The notes under the pieces: generated by a model
Seen by the model: the letters and a program-made list of their open reading frames with translations, nothing else
Database searches by the model: none
What the model was told of the DNA's origin: nothing
NCBI GenBank assembly: GCA_009801015.1
Contig: VHZZ01006037.1
Coordinates: forward strand, 19,851-83,850
Reading direction: 5' to 3'
Length of the DNA stretch: 64,000 bases
Origin: Silene noctiflora
Lineage: Eukaryota; Streptophyta; Magnoliopsida; Caryophyllales; Caryophyllaceae
Translations under genes and position numbers: made by a program
Shown here: positions 1 to 13,028 of the stretch, in pieces
Layout of the letters: every line of letters begins with the position of its first letter
Position numbering within the stretch: position 1 is the first letter of the stretch

Positions 1-127
1 GTTGGTAGAGCTTTCTTTATATTATAACAAGACGCACCCTCCAGAGAGAGTGTACACTGCGCTTTATTCGTTCACATCTACGGTAGACTTGTAGACCTAT
101 CTCTTTAACCTTTAACAATGAAGCCTT

Positions 128-357
128 TCATCTGGCATCACATGCATCAGCAGCAGTCTCGGGAAAAAAAGATAGACGGGCAAGAACTTTAGCACTAGCC
201 GAGGCTAGAACATAAGCATTAGCTTTTTCATAGGATGGATCAGGAGCATTATCACTAGCGCGTCTTGTGCACTATCACTACAAAAAGGGGTAGCTCCATC
301 AATCAGTGTTTTATCCGCTTTAGCTAAGTCATCTCCTAGCTTACTTATAATATAATT
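128..357 (-). pseudogene. Frameshifted Ala/Asp-rich coding remnant
   Basis: Unrecognised. Read on the minus strand, 357 down to about 260 is open and contains GDDLAKADKTLIDGATPF. After a frame change near 259, the reading continues to a TGA at 128-130 with SDNAPDPSYEKANAYVLAS and ends PETAADACDAR. Codons are mostly of RNY type (GCT, GAT, GCA, GTT), as in real coding DNA, yet there is no start codon and one frameshift is needed to join the halves. The composition resembles other fragments in this window (for example 50563-50646, ALADADKAFQD). It could be a decayed gene or a repeat-derived compositional artefact; no family is recognised. Confidence 0.3.
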
Positions 358-460
358 CACTAAAATATAGGAAAGTTTGGCTTAATATACGCGCAAAAAG
401 CATAGAAGCATAGCAAAAGGCACATCCAGAAAAAGGAGTTATTGGAACAGGACTTCTTGG

Positions 461-916
461 GTGGAATACAGCAGGCTCGTCAAACAGAGCTTTCCCATGA
501 GATGGTACGGGCTTAGGAAAAGCAATTTGAAAGGAAGTCGTCGCTGTAGGATAGGGGAGAGGGAGATAGCTCATACTTCAATTCAATCACTCCCTTTTCT
601 CGTGCTTAAGCACGTTTCCATATATAAGACAGCTACTAGCATACATAGTTACTTTTTTGAAAAAAAAAAAGCTCTATCGCGGGACTTGGCTTGTACACTT
701 ACCATCCATCTTCCAAATCGGGAGAAATACGGCGGAGAGGGGCTTCTTTATTTCAGGATGAGTTTACCTTTTGTTGACTGCAGAATCGGCTGCTTAGAAA
801 ACTTTGCTTTTTATGTTCTTTCTTTTTTAAAATCCCCCGGAAAGTGTCCATTTCTATTTCTATTGAAAATAAGAAGTGCGGAAGAAAGTGAAATCACTTT
901 TCTGCCCTTGTATTAG
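461..916 (+). CDS. Unrecognised 151-codon ORF, doubtful
   Basis: One of the two longest open frames in the window. It needs a GTG start; the first ATG is at codon 13. The product is basic in its first half, with a run of lysines encoded by an A-tract around 660-670, and has no motif I recognise, no clear membrane anchor and no similar neighbour. Codon use shows no bias toward RNY codons. Random spacer DNA of this length can easily supply a frame this size, so it is probably not a gene. Confidence 0.1.
   Translation: MEYSRLVKQSFPMRWYGLRKSNLKGSRRCRIGEREIAHTSIQSLPFLVLKHVSIYKTATSIHSYFFEKKKALSRDLACTLTIHLPNREKYGGEGLLYFRMSLPFVDCRIGCLENFAFYVLSFLKSPGKCPFLFLLKIRSAEESEITFLPLY
601..614. repeat. 14-bp perfect palindrome
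   Basis: CGTGCTTAAGCACG reads identically on both strands. It could form a 7-bp cruciform or serve as a symmetric protein site, but no gene lies nearby and no function is implied. It may be chance. Confidence 0.6.
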
Positions 917-3900
917 AGATAAGTTGATTTCATTCAAAATCCCCGGTGTATAGGAATTCGTTCCTCTTTTTTGCCTGTTTCTTAGCGAATTTGTGCTTTC
1001 TATCCTAAATCCTATATGTAGAAGAAGCTTTTTTTCGCTAAATTCAGATGGAATTCCATTTCAAATGGGCTTAAAGAATTTCGTGTATAAAAGTAGTAAG
1101 TAAGCTAAGATCACTTGGTACAGTTTTTATTTCATCTTTATCTGGGACAGTGGAAGCTCACTCAAGAAGTCGTCCCCGATCTCATCCACTCTAATGGCTT
1201 CCAGTAGTGAAACACCTTACATAAAAAGATGATAGGGGATTTATAGATGAGAAATAAGATTTGAACCCCCTTGCTTTAGAGCTTTCAGGTCCTTCCCTTC
1301 TATATCTATATCTATAAGAAAATAATATAAGGTCTAAGGACTTCGTCCTATTTGTTCACCTTGGCTCCTGAAAAATCTCAAAAAAGAGTTGGAATTTGAG
1401 CTTTGACAAATCATCATACTTTATTTTACTTTTTTTGTGTTATAGCTAAAAAAATTAAATAAAGTGCGCTAGTTCCTAGTTCTATGAGATAGATAAAGGA
1501 AGTGCCTGCTTCAAAGACGCAAAATCCAGAAACTTAGGAAAGATAAACGGAAAGACCGGCTCGGTATCCACTTTTCTTTCAGATGAGAATCCTTTTTTTT
1601 CGGCTGACTAAAGCGGTAAGGCAAAGACAGGAGCCCCCTTCCTCGAGGAAGGCCCTAATAGTAGGGATTTCTCACAAAGATTCTTAGAAACGCATTCTGC
1701 CCCCCAAAAAGAGATTTAAGTCGGGAAATGAAACGTATGTTATTTAAGGAGGAAAAAATCTTCCAATAAGCCGCATCGGCTGGTGCATCCTCTACTTAGA
1801 TGCATTCCGCTGTTCTTTTTTTCTTATATATGACCATTCTATAACCACATTTTAGGGGATTGACTCAATAAAAAGAGTGTTGCGCCCGGACCTTGATCCT
1901 ATTTCTTTTGTTCAATAAATAAATGAATTTATGCCTGTTCAAGGGTTATATTACAACTTTTCGAGCAACTCCTATGGAGCCCAGTCTACCTGGGCAAGTG
2001 ATCCATGACAATATGGCCAATCTCTCGTCCTGCCTTTTGTTGTAATTCCAACCCACAAAGAACGGCGAATGCTATTCCCTTATTAAAGATTCAGATGCTA
2101 TTCTCTTAGTTTCTGCAACTCCATCATCATCTATTCTCTTACAATCTTAATTAGAATAAGTAAGAATTTAAACGGTCTTAAGTCAAGCCTTTTCTACATG
2201 CTACATGAGAGAGTCTTTTCCTTAAGAAATTCCCGGGAACATAACTATCTTCTATAATTAGAACAAATTTTAACAGAGGATTTGAGCTTTCTAAAAGTTT
2301 GAGGGGCCAAACCCGCCTCTTTTTTTTATTGTAATGTAAAAGGAATATTTAGTCCCTATAAAAAAAGTTTATACTTAACTATACTATAAAGACAAATATG
2401 CACTCTACTTTTTACTTTAAAGAAAAGTAAATCAATTAAATAGCCATGCTCACTAACCAACTTTTGAATCATCTATATTGTTAGAGCAAAGCAAAGTGCA
2501 CTCTCGCCCGCGGATGGACTAACTTAGATGAATCAAATGAACCCTTGTTTAGAGGGTTGAATCCCGATTTCTTTGACAGATCCCTTATAAACCCCACCTT
2601 TATGTTAAGAAGCCTGAACTCATTACTTCATGCCTGCTCTAGTAGCTCCTAAGAAGTAATATAAGATGAGCGCTGCTCACGGACAATGACAGTCAAAATT
2701 CCAATCCTATTTTAACAAGTTCCACTACTCCTAACGGGTATCTTCGATGCAAGCTTCTGTGTGCTGCAGCTAACTATGCCGTGGGTGCCGCCCTGCAATT
2801 GACTGAAAAGGAGATTCGAAAAGACCTTTTCTTAAGGGAAGCCCCTTTTGATGGGGCCCGAAGAATAAGCATTGATGGAAACAGAATCAGATAGGTTAGT
2901 TTCGGTAGTGGCTTCGGATCTAGGGTTCGCCTCCTTTCTTTTAAAAAGAAAAAAGCAAGCATTGGTTCAAATTTTGGGCAAAGAGTGCTGATTGATGATC
3001 CGAATTCGGGCTTTTGCACCCGAAATCTTCGAGAAAGAGCAACAGACTAAGCTGCGACTCAAACCGCAGAAGGAGCCGTAGTCTTTGTAGGAGCCGGCAC
3101 CCTTAGAAGTACTTTGGAAGTAGGATTGGGGTTGATCATAGTTATACTTAACTTAGCTAGTTAAGGAAAAAAGCTCTTTCCGATCTTTCTACCCTTTTCT
3201 CCTTTTCTCTGCCTTTGTTGAATGAGGCTGTGATCACAGAGTGCTTTGAAGGATGGTTTTGGGCGTTGATCTCGCCTTTTGGTATCTGTTCAAGGTGTTA
3301 AATCCGCAAATGGCTTAGCAATTCTCAATTTGATGCTTATGCTATTTGTCCCGAGAATAGCCTCTTTTGTAAATCCGCGGCCTTTTTGTAACCACAAAGG
3401 CGGGAAAAACGCGGCTGCTCATATTTCTTTGGCCAGTAATTTCTTGCCCCAATAACCTTTGTTTGATTGCTTGTCTCATCCATTTACTTAAGACTGATTC
3501 TCATTGCATTTCTTTATTTAGTGACATCAATTCACGACTAGTAAAGATAATTGGCGCTAGTAGGTGTCGAGCCAAAAGGTCTTTATTGGAAAGCCTGGGT
3601 TAGGTAAAGAAATATGAAAAAAAAGTGATTGGACGCATTTTCAAACAATTCCAGCGGGGAGGATCGCGTGGTTACTCGGCCTAGTCTTTTTTTTTTTCAA
3701 AAGCTCAAGAAGTGCTTTGCTTAAATCATAGTCTCGCCGGGACGACAGGTTGCTTTTTCCAAAGGAATATGCAGACTTGGCTTGATGAATGGATCCTCCT
3801 TTCTTTATATGAAATTGATTACATTACCCGTTAACTCATAGGATTAGACTGATGGTTAAATTTCTTTATTTCATCTGAGGATTACCCTTTCCCTTCTATA

Positions 3901-4832
3901 AATTAGGAATCTAAGCTATAATATCAGATATGATCGTCAACACACTCGCCTTATTCTTAAGAAGACCTCCGCACGTTCGGTCGACTCGGATCCTTGCTTG
4001 GGTTCTTTTTTCATCAAATGGGCCCTTCTTTCTTTCCGAAGCTCAGGAACTGGCGTTGGGGAGTACGCTTAGAATGAGCTCGAATACAGGATCTTATGGC
4101 ATTTTCTTTCTGAATTACCTTGTCTCCTTTCTTTAGATTAGAATTTTAACTGGAGACGATATCGCGTAATATCCGTTCCTTTCCTTTTTTTTATATAGAG
4201 TCTAAAAGTGGCGCAGTAGCTTTAGAACGTGTCTCGCCTATGACTATGATATGAAATGAAAGAAAGAATATCCATAAGGTAAGCGTCGACGCTTTCATAA
4301 CATAAACCCTATATTTAGCTTTAGTAGGTCAAATACGATACAAGAGTCTTACCTTGAAACAAAGCCCCAATCTTTCTCCTTTTTTGTTTGAAAGATAATA
4401 GAAACGAGTACGTCTCTAGCCACAAAGTTCTTGGGGTAGGATCGAGATCGAGCAAATAAACCTTTTCTTTCCCGACAAAGAAGCGTCTACTCCAGAGGAA
4501 GTCCCATTTGAAAAGAAAGCAGCTTTGGGAGCAGCGTCTTTCCCTGCTTCTATCAGAACCATCTTCGACAATTCTTTCTTCAGGAGGAACTCTCAAGGGC
4601 GGGCATAAGAAACCACGTTTTACTCCCCTTGTGCCACGGGCTAAAGGCTGCTCACTAAACAAACAGGGTTTGAAATGAACTTTCTTCTTTTTTATATAAC
4701 ATAAGCTAAGCTAGTGAACCCATTTATGGGCATTATTCATATTAGGATTGATTTAAGACTCGTCATTGCAGAAAAGGATGGGACTATGGAAACTGCGCCC
4801 CCTCCCCGCTTTACCACCTGCCCCAGGAATTA
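615..4832. other. Spacer without recognisable gene
   Basis: AT-rich spacer with frequent short runs such as TTCTTT and AAGAAAG. The longest frame is 113 codons on the minus strand (4321-4662), with a basic, serine/arginine-rich product of no recognised family. No tRNA, rRNA or conserved exon was found. A GAACCC-containing stretch near 1261-1300 looks superficially like an inverted T-arm but has no pairing stem. Confidence 0.6.
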
Positions 4833-4848
4833 CGTATCGATCCTAACC
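4833..4848 (+). repeat. 16-bp dispersed repeat, copy 1
   Basis: CGTATCGATCCTAACC is identical to 12686-12701. The flanks (GGCTACC versus TTATGCC) differ. Short dispersed identities are typical of plant mitochondrial spacer and can arise by microhomology-mediated recombination, but 16 bp alone is weak evidence. Confidence 0.6.
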
Positions 4849-7800
4849 GGCTACCTTGATTACGTTAGCAAAGAGCTCACTTCCAGGCGGAAAATCCCTG
4901 AACTATAAGGGCCTCTCTTTCTTTTCGCTTTTCGTACCCATATAGCAGGGAAAGCTCATATCAAAAGAAAATTCAGGTTTAGATTAAGCTTGTATTTTGG
5001 CTTTCTTCGATTATGCATCTCGTTTGACTTTGGCACTTTAGCAAGATCAAGGCACGTAAAGTAAGGAAAAGCGGCAATGGACAGAGAAGGTCATTCTTTT
5101 TTCCAATACTGAGCACAAGTAGAGAAAAAGCCTATTTACTAGGTGAAGAGGACTAGAGGGCTATATCGAAATCACTTTTAACGGCCGCTTTTCTGACTAT
5201 TCTTGCTACTGGATTTGATGCTCTTCCTTTACTTTATGAAACGAAAGCAGGTCGAAGCATTCTTTTTATTTACTTAGGTTCGAAAGGAAAGTTTCTTTGG
5301 TTCACAACTTTGATTCGTAAATAAAGGTTCCCAAGTTAGACTTCTCTAGTTCACTCATGAATTAGCATTTTATTTTTTTTGAGTACTTGACATAGTATTA
5401 GGAAGAAGAACGTTGTGCTGGCAATTCGAATAGATCGGGACAATTGGAGTAGACAAGTAGATAGTCCAGTCAAATAATCAGATCAAATCCAACTAAAGTA
5501 TCCGCAGTAAAGGTTAAAAAAATTTCTGAATCCTGACATGGCAGACGAAACGGACTATACATAAGACATGCCGTTCATAGAAGAGGGCGTGACAGTTCCT
5601 TTATAACCCGCCGAAGAAGAGTTTGATGCAGAAGAAGCTCCTTGAAGTCGACGGGAGTATGGGAAAGATAAGCATAAGAAATCTGAACTAGCTCCAAGAC
5701 TAGCTCGGAAACTCTGTGAACAAGGTTTGCACAGATGCCCTTCCCTTAATTCTTTATTTAGAGGGTGCTTTTTTGAGGAGCCCCCGAAATCGGTACGAAT
5801 CTCCACCATTTTTGAAGGTTTAAGAACTTCTCAAGTGTTAGCGAGAGTGAGAAGAATTTATGGATGCTAGTTCTAGGATTAGGTTGACGAAAAGAAAGGA
5901 GCTGGTAACGTATGCTTGGATCCATTCCACTTCTTTAGCACAGGCCTTTCCCCTCCAATAAGATCAGTTTGTTGTTCAAGTTAAATTGAATTATTCATAA
6001 AATAGGTAAAATCATTCCGGGATTGATATTATTCTACCGATATTATTCAACTTACTTCCACCTCCTAATCTTATATTAGATTAGGATTGAACTAGGAAAC
6101 TCAGGCTGACTCGTAGTGGGTCTTCTTTCACATCAAAGGCCAGAGAAGTAGAAATTTCCATAACCTGCTACCGCTCTAGCTACCGTCGCTTCTCCGGATG
6201 TCATTTGCGATGATCCACTCCTTTTTAGGCGAGTATTGGACAAGCCCTACCTAAGTAGGAAAGGCCCTTAGAGAGGGGGGGGGTTTCTCTGAGTGATCCT
6301 CTAGTTAGAGGTAAAAAGAGAAAAAGGGACTAAAGGCTAGTACAGGAGATTTGGCAGAAAAGGTAATCTAAAAATCCCGAGAAAATCCTAAAGCAAACTT
6401 CCGACATTGAGCTCAAGACGGATAGAGAATTTAATTTCATAGAGTCAGTCCGCTCTTTATAAAGATTGGCATCAAATTGCCGAGATTGAGTTGAACTAAG
6501 ATTTCCGAGCCTTAATAAGATGGGGTTTAGGGCATCAGTCTTAGCTTTGTGAGACTTAGATACCTGGCTCTGCTACTGAACCGCTACTACAAGTCCTTGT
6601 GCTTCGGACGCCCTTTGTGCTTCCACTTGCTTTCCTTACATACATGGGACTTCTTAAAGATTCATGAAAGCTCTTCCAGAACCCCTTAACCTATGAGGAG
6701 CCTGCCGACAGCCAGGATCGGGACTAGCCTTTTTGGTCCGTAAAGTGAAGTCAAAGTTCGCTAACCCTATCGCCAAGCCCTATTATTATATTATAAAAAA
6801 GCAAATTCGAAGAAAAAGCTCAAAGCTTAACACATAAGAGGAGGGGTCATTTCTTCTCCGACCATTCCTGAGCCCATCTCTTAGAGGTACCATTTCCTCT
6901 TAGATTTTTAGCTAGTCTCTTCTTTAACTATAGATGAGATCTCATCACTCACGAGAGCTCGAAAGGAGAAAAAAGGGCAGATCTCAAAGTGACCGGGTAA
7001 GTCCACGGGCTCTTTCGTCGGAGTGATCTTCTGAACTTTCTTCCAATATTGAAAACAAAACTTATGAAATAGCCCTTCCCCCGAAAAGCTAGTGGTAAAT
7101 GAAGAATCCTGATTTCCCTGTCAATATTTGAATGATTCCATGAAAAGTCTTGTTAAATCATATGAAATGAGCCTTTAATTCGATTCGGATGGGTAAGAAG
7201 ATCACAAGGGTGTCCATAATGTATAGGTTCGCGAGATTCAGTGTCCAATTAAATCACAAAGAGCGGACGTAGTTCCCAAGGAGAAAAAAATCTTCCCCGC
7301 CAGTCGACGAGGTCGTATCATCAACCTTAGGTTTCAAGCCATAACTGCAAAGAGAGGGCAAGCTGCAATGTGAGCCACATATATTATGCGGAAAAAGGAA
7401 TTCCCCGTTCGGCAGGGTGCTTTTTATCTGCTTTTACCTAAGTATAGAGTATACGAAGGCCCCCTCTAACTGATGTATCGAGACATCTCACACATATGCC
7501 CCAAGCACCCCTTTAGTTTCCCGGGCCACCAGCGCATTATATTCTTAGGCACTAGTCTTCTCTGATTGGTCATAGTTATAGGGTTAGGAGGGATCTTCCG
7601 AGAAGAGACTATCTGCCCGCTAAGAGAAGAGAGGTTGATCGGAAGAAAAATTTATGGAGTAGGCTATAAATCGAAGGGGTCAGCCAAGCTTAGATATTGT
7701 TAGACTTAAGATTGTAAGAGAGTGTGCCAAAAGAATTCGAGAAGACAAATGCTTGGGAGCACTTGTTAACATGGGTTGCGAGTTGTCCTAGATAAGTGAT

Positions 7801-8116
7801 TCAGATTCGAGAAGATATCCGCGTTATAGAATACGGAGGGCGGTTCATTTGCTAGACTCATCCGCCATAGCCATAGAAAGATGGCCAGGAGATGCAAACC
7901 CAGTTTCCTACTCCGATCCGAGGAAAGAGGCTGAAGTTTTATAAGATAAGCATTTCCGGAGTCACCCTTCGAACTCTTCTTTATTGCCGAATTGACCAAA
8001 GAAGCAGATTCTAAAAGAGAGGGATAAAAGTGTTAGGTCGAAAAAGAATAGGCTCGTAGTCTAGTAATTAGGGCAGGAAGTCGAACTCATAGTTTTGATT
8101 CTTGTTATCTGAGATC
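4849..8116. other. Spacer without recognisable gene
   Basis: No frame over 84 codons and no RNA gene. A run of nine G at 6275-6283 is the longest G tract in the window. Pyrimidine-rich and purine-rich blocks alternate. A tRNA-like D-arm string near 8051-8070 (TAGTCTAGTAATTAGGGCA) resembles the D-arm of glutamate tRNA, but acceptor and T stems are lacking. Confidence 0.6.
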
Positions 8117-8133
8117 TGAGGAGGCGCTCCTCA
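8117..8133. repeat. Short GC-rich hairpin
   Basis: TGAGGAG, loop GCG, CTCCTCA: a perfect 7-bp stem with a 3-nt loop. It is not followed by a T run and no gene precedes it, so a terminator role is not supported. Confidence 0.5.
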
Positions 8134-9834
8134 CTGTCTTCATTCATCTTAAATCTCATAAAAAACAAAAGCATTTACCAGAACATATGGCTCTCTCTTT
8201 TTTTTATGATAATAGTTGGTAGTAGAATGGGAAAGGCCAAAGATCGAACCTCCTGGCGTAGAATGACTAGCGCTTATCTGTGGATGCTGCTATTCTTTCA
8301 CGTCGTCAATTACCTTAAAGGTACAAAAAGAGATTCCTAGCACTTCTTTACCGACATCCTCTAAGCCATAGGGAAAGAAAAAAAGGAAAGAAAGGTTCAG
8401 ATTGACCGCCACATCCTGCACTTTCTTGTAAAGAAGTCAAAAATGAATGAAGAAGTCGCGCAAATGGGGGGAAAGGAAGCACTCGAGATTCTAAGAAGGG
8501 GAATACCTCCTTGGCGCGGCGTGCTTTTGCTATATCAAGAGATTTGTCATAACCACCGCTGGTTAAGTAAGGAACAGACAAACTCTATATACTCTTTGGA
8601 TATACTATTTGGGTACCTAAGTCCGGTTTTGCCAGAGAGAATGAGAATCGCTGATGAAGGTGGGTAGACGGTAGCAGGCAAAAGAGAGAATGTTGGGTTC
8701 ATAGTAAATGAAGAAGAATTCCTACGAACATGAGGGGAACGAACAGCTTGGAGCAATAATGCATGGCAGGGAAAAAAGTCTATGTTTTGAGTTCACGCCT
8801 AATGACAAGGAAAATGATGTGCTTCAAGTTCAAATCGACTACCTTGGCGCCTCAACCCTTGCACAACCTTAAGAATTCTATTTAATTTTTTAAGGCTGAT
8901 AGAATAGGATTGAAGATTAGGGACCAGTGATATTGCTCAATCCACCTCGGGTTTCCTAATGAGATTTTCAGTTTCAAGTCAGACGTGTCATAAGTAAAGT
9001 AGCGTGTATTAGCCATGAAGAGTTCTAGTAAAAAAGACAGGCGGATAACAGAGAAAGAGGCAAACTATGCGCTGCAAGTTCGTGTGCTTTTTGGTACCAT
9101 CTTTCTATGGCTAAAAGTGCAATCTCAACCTCCATCTAAAAGGGAGGAAAGGCGCGGGATCAGCTACCATAGACTGAGAAAGTAGTCAAGCCGTAAGCGA
9201 GGCTAATTCAAATAAAAATATCACAACCTTAAAAAGAGATTAAAAGAATGAAGAGGGTTGAGCCCATAGGAAGGGAAAAAGCTATGGAAGGAAAGCAATT
9301 AATTTCGCTATAGAACATAGAACATAGAAGGCTATTGGTTAATTTTCATTATACCCATGCTGAGGATGAGTAGTTCAAAGTCGAGATACAAAGCGTGCAT
9401 ACTACTTAGCAATCGTTCCATCTGCCTCATAAGATATAGAAAAAAGACAGCGAGAGTTGAACTCTTTAATCTTTTTTTATTCCGGAAGCTTCCTCGCCCC
9501 TTGTAATTTAAGGCAAAAGCAACTTTCAAATGAATTCAAGCTTAATGCTTTCTTAGGCCAATGCAATAAAAGAAAAAGTCAAGCCCAATGAAAAAAAAAT
9601 TCCATAGTTGACAAAAACCAGACCACCTACTTGCATACAGTACATAACGAAGCCCCCTTCTTGATGAGTGGAGCAGATACCTTTTAGTCATGAACGAATG
9701 AAAGGGCGCTTACACGGGATCGACTCCCGAAAGAGAAAGGAGAAAAAAGCAAACTCATAACACATGCGGAGATGGTGTCAGACTGATCAGTTTGGTGGGC
9801 CCTCTTTATTATTAAATATAAGAAGTCTAAGAAG
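8134..9834. other. Spacer without recognisable gene
   Basis: Frames up to 77 codons overlap each other on opposite strands near 8348-8756, and none resembles a known protein. A small duplication of AGAACAT lies near 9310-9326. The right boundary is where base composition becomes visibly GC-richer. Confidence 0.6.
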
Positions 9835-10385
9835 AGAGCAATTGAGACCAACCCGGGTACAGATGTCCGTGGGGGATCAAGTTACGGGGGTGCCCTGAAA
9901 GGATGAACTGTTCGGAACTGAGGGCTAGATCGTTTCATAGAGAATGATACTGGTGAGACGGTCGACCAGAGGAACAGAGGCTGTCGTGAGTAGCCGAGCG
10001 GATCCCAACAACCTGAAGAGGAGCCCCTATAGAAAACATGGCTAGATGCTTTCGTAACCTTGAATGATAGTGAGGGTATTTACGTAATTGCCCCCCCTAA
10101 GAAGAAGAAGCAAGTTAAACTGGGTCATAGCTGGAATAATTAGTTAGGTAATTAGTTGGTAATGGGAAAGCTATCCGCATAAGACAACAGCCCGCTAGGA
10201 GTAGACGACTACGATGAGTGGCCAACCAAAGACAAGGGATTCAGTACCAACCCGCAGAGCAGGCCCTTAATAATGAGACGGGGGCGCACCCTTTGATAGT
10301 ATTTAACGATGAGCTGTCAACCCGCTGCAAAATCCAGTGCGAACCGAGTAGGAGCTTCTTACGAGTCTGATTCACCCTATAAAAA
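9835..10385 (+). other. Group II intron-like fragment
   Basis: This block is GC-richer than its surroundings and is peppered with GA, GGG and CCGAG strings. Its texture resembles the structured domain I-III part of plant mitochondrial group II introns rather than ordinary spacer. Suggestive pieces are GATGTCCGTGGGGGATCAAG near 9863, AATGGGAAAGCTATCCGC near 10160, and GTGCGAACCGAGTAGGAGC near 10338. The last begins with GTGCG, the usual 5' end of these introns. I see no convincing domain V hairpin or branch-point helix and no flanking exon, so it is at best a fragment. Which intron it would come from I cannot say. An unidentified structured-RNA remnant is the alternative. Confidence 0.35.
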
Positions 10386-12685
10386 AGGATGACCCTTCAC
10401 AAATTTTTCACAAACTCTAGCCCTGGAGACTTCTTTTCCATCTCTTATAAATCAGACGAAAAAGGGGTTGGACAGCCCAGCTAGGAAGAGAGTGAGACTG
10501 TTCAAGCTCTACGAGTGGTGCATGTAGATGGGAAATTACATTTCAGATATAGCAAGGGCAATCACCTTCAAACGCTAACTAGGAAGCGCTCAACCCTTCT
10601 TCTAACTCACTCATATCACCGAAACTTACATCTCAGCAAGTTCAAGCAGAATGTTATATCGACTCCTTCTCCCCATCAGATCAAAGTCGACTCCCCCAAA
10701 AAGAGAAGAATTCTTAATCCCCAACTTAATCATAAGAAAAAGTAGCGTCTATTTTCCCAGAGGAAGCGCTGTCCCACAGCTATAGCACGAACGAAAAAAC
10801 CAAGCTATTCCTCAATAATGGGGTTCTACAGAAAAGATCTATTTCAGAACCTACCTCGGTCAAGAATGAAAAGAGAACCTCGAGAAAAAGGTAAAGATCG
10901 ATGGAACTATCCTCCAAGAGCTCCAGTTTTTATGAGTAATCAGTCTTCAACTGCCTCTGACTTTTCCATTGCATCACATGACATTGAATCTTTTTAGAAA
11001 GAATTAAAATGAACTCAAATTTCTTTAAATGCTTTGTTCAGAGCATTTAACCTTTCAAGTCTTGCTTTTTTCTGTAAAAAGTAAAATTCCTTTTGCTTCC
11101 TTCGTAAACTACCCTCTCGAACACTACCTTCTATGGGCTTACTTATAGGCTTCACCAGGAAAGGGTAACCAAGAAAGTGAAATTAGATTTCGCGGAATCC
11201 ACTAAGAAATTCAAACCGCGACTTGGAGAAAGTTAGTTTTTGATCCCAGCCTCTTAGTTCTTTCATGAGACCTGTACTTTTCTTTATACGGATAAAAATT
11301 CTATGAATGAAAGATCCCATTCTCTGCTATAAGATAGGTTGAAAAGGAAGTCTAAGAAATCCAATAAACTAAGACTCAGAATATTGTGGGTGTTTGCCTT
11401 CCCTCTTCTTTGACCCTTTACCGACAAATGATTCGCGGTAGTCAGTCGTTTTCATTTCAAGTGGGGTCGCTTCCTTGCTGAAAGGGCTGGATTCTCGTCT
11501 CAGTAGGGCGCGGGTGAAGTTTACGTTCTGGAGGAGCTCGCATATAAATAAGAAAACAAAGAGTACTTTACTCCTGCATTCGCCCTTGACAATTTCCTAT
11601 GGACCGAACCTCTCATGACTGATTCTGACGCTGCGCTATCCCCGTTGGCTGATGCGTTTACGAACCTAGCCTACTAAGTACTAGGATTCTTATGAGATTC
11701 TCATCTAATTGCTTCGTGTAAAAGAGAAGCCTATAAACTACTATATAGGACCTTGGTCAGTCTTTCACCTCAAGCCACAAGAAGTAGCCCCCGTGGTTTT
11801 GCGAGAGTGCAGCTAGTTTAAACTTTCCTTAACCTGAAAAGCTATTAGATCGACTGCGATTCTTCGCACCGATTTTCAGAGAGTCTCCTCACACTTGAAC
11901 GTAAACGCTTTCTAAATATAAGATTGAAATAGTTAAGGAGAGGACTTAGGCATTCTAATTTACCCGTAAATAGAATTTACTAATCATAAGCATATTGGAA
12001 AGGAAGAGTCTATTACGCCTATCCCCTTAATTTTCCTTTTGTTTTCGTAGGAATAATCGCGGGAATTTCAGAACCACTTTCCCGCCTTTGCCTTAGTATG
12101 GGAGTCCTTGTATAGGTCCAGGTGTCTACGTATTCGTCTACTATAACTGTAGATAGGTCTTTTAATCTTATTACTATAGTAGTAATTGGGAATGATTTTA
12201 AGTAGCGGGTTCGTCTCGAAACGCCTTTTTTTTTTCTCTCTTCCAGCTCTATCGTTGAACTAGGAGGCCTCAAATTGGCGCATTCTTAGCCGCAGAATCA
12301 TGCTCAACTACTTTCGCACATTCACGTTTGCTTTCACGTCTTATTCCTTCTTCTCTTCCTCCGCCTGCCCTGAAGTATGACTTTCCTTTACGGCCTTCTT
12401 TATAGAAATGAGACTAACTTGCCCATATATATATGGGAAACCCGAATTTCAATGCCTTCCGCTGCTATCGTACGGAAATACAATGTCAAGTCTTTTACTC
12501 ATCTCCAAGATTGAAAGGATATGGTTCCACCGATATTGACATCGATATCGTCCCTGTAATTTTTAATCTAAGAAGTGTAATTGCTCTACACTCTTGCCAG
12601 TGCTTTTTCGAAGCTAATTATTAAACCAAGTAAGTGTCAGCTACTTAGACTAAAGAAATCCAATCCTGTACATTTGAACCGATCC
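10386..12685. other. Spacer with one small basic ORF
   Basis: A 76-codon GTG-start frame at 10515-10745 encodes a Lys/His/Arg-rich peptide ending in KKK. It lies just beyond the intron-like block and has no recognised family. A 7-bp hairpin (ATTACTA, loop TAG, TAGTAAT) sits at 12170-12186. Nothing else stands out. Confidence 0.55.
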
Positions 12686-12701
12686 CGTATCGATCCTAAC
12701 C
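12686..12701 (+). repeat. 16-bp dispersed repeat, copy 2
   Basis: Identical to 4833-4848 and in the same orientation about 7.9 kb away. Flanks are unrelated. Confidence 0.6.
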
Positions 12702-12988
12702 TTATGCCGTAATCTTTTAAGAATAAAATACGAGAAGTACAGGAGAATAATTACGTGCAGTTTACTCGCCGTATTTTCAAATAAAAAGGCACTAATCTGC
12801 TCGCTCCATACACTATACCCATTCCGAAAATTCCTTTCTTATATTAAGATCGGACGTAGTCATTCATATGAGTAGGCAGGAGGATCCTGTCCATTGTGGC
12901 ACGTGTGCTTCCTTTTTCCAGTAAAAGAGTACTAGATGCTGCTTCGCTTCTTCCTCATCCCTTATGTTTGCCACTTATATACGAGCTT

Positions 12989-13028
12989 TATAAAGAGAGA
13001 GGAATCCCTATAAAGAGAGAGGAATCTC
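12989..13028 (+). repeat. 20-bp tandem duplication
   Basis: Two head-to-tail copies of TATAAAGAGAGAGGAATCYC (12989-13008 and 13009-13028), differing at one base (C versus T). This is consistent with a recent slippage or microhomology duplication. Confidence 0.9.

Noticed and set aside
461-916. 151-codon frame as a real gene
   Set aside because: It needs a GTG start, includes a poly-A-derived lysine run and shows no coding-like codon pattern.
1250-1310. Inverted T-arm-like GATTTGAACCCCC
   Set aside because: The 5-bp T stem does not pair and no other tRNA arms are present.
8040-8125. tRNA-like D-arm (TAGTCTAGTAATTAGGGCA)
   Set aside because: No acceptor stem, anticodon stem or T stem can be paired around it.
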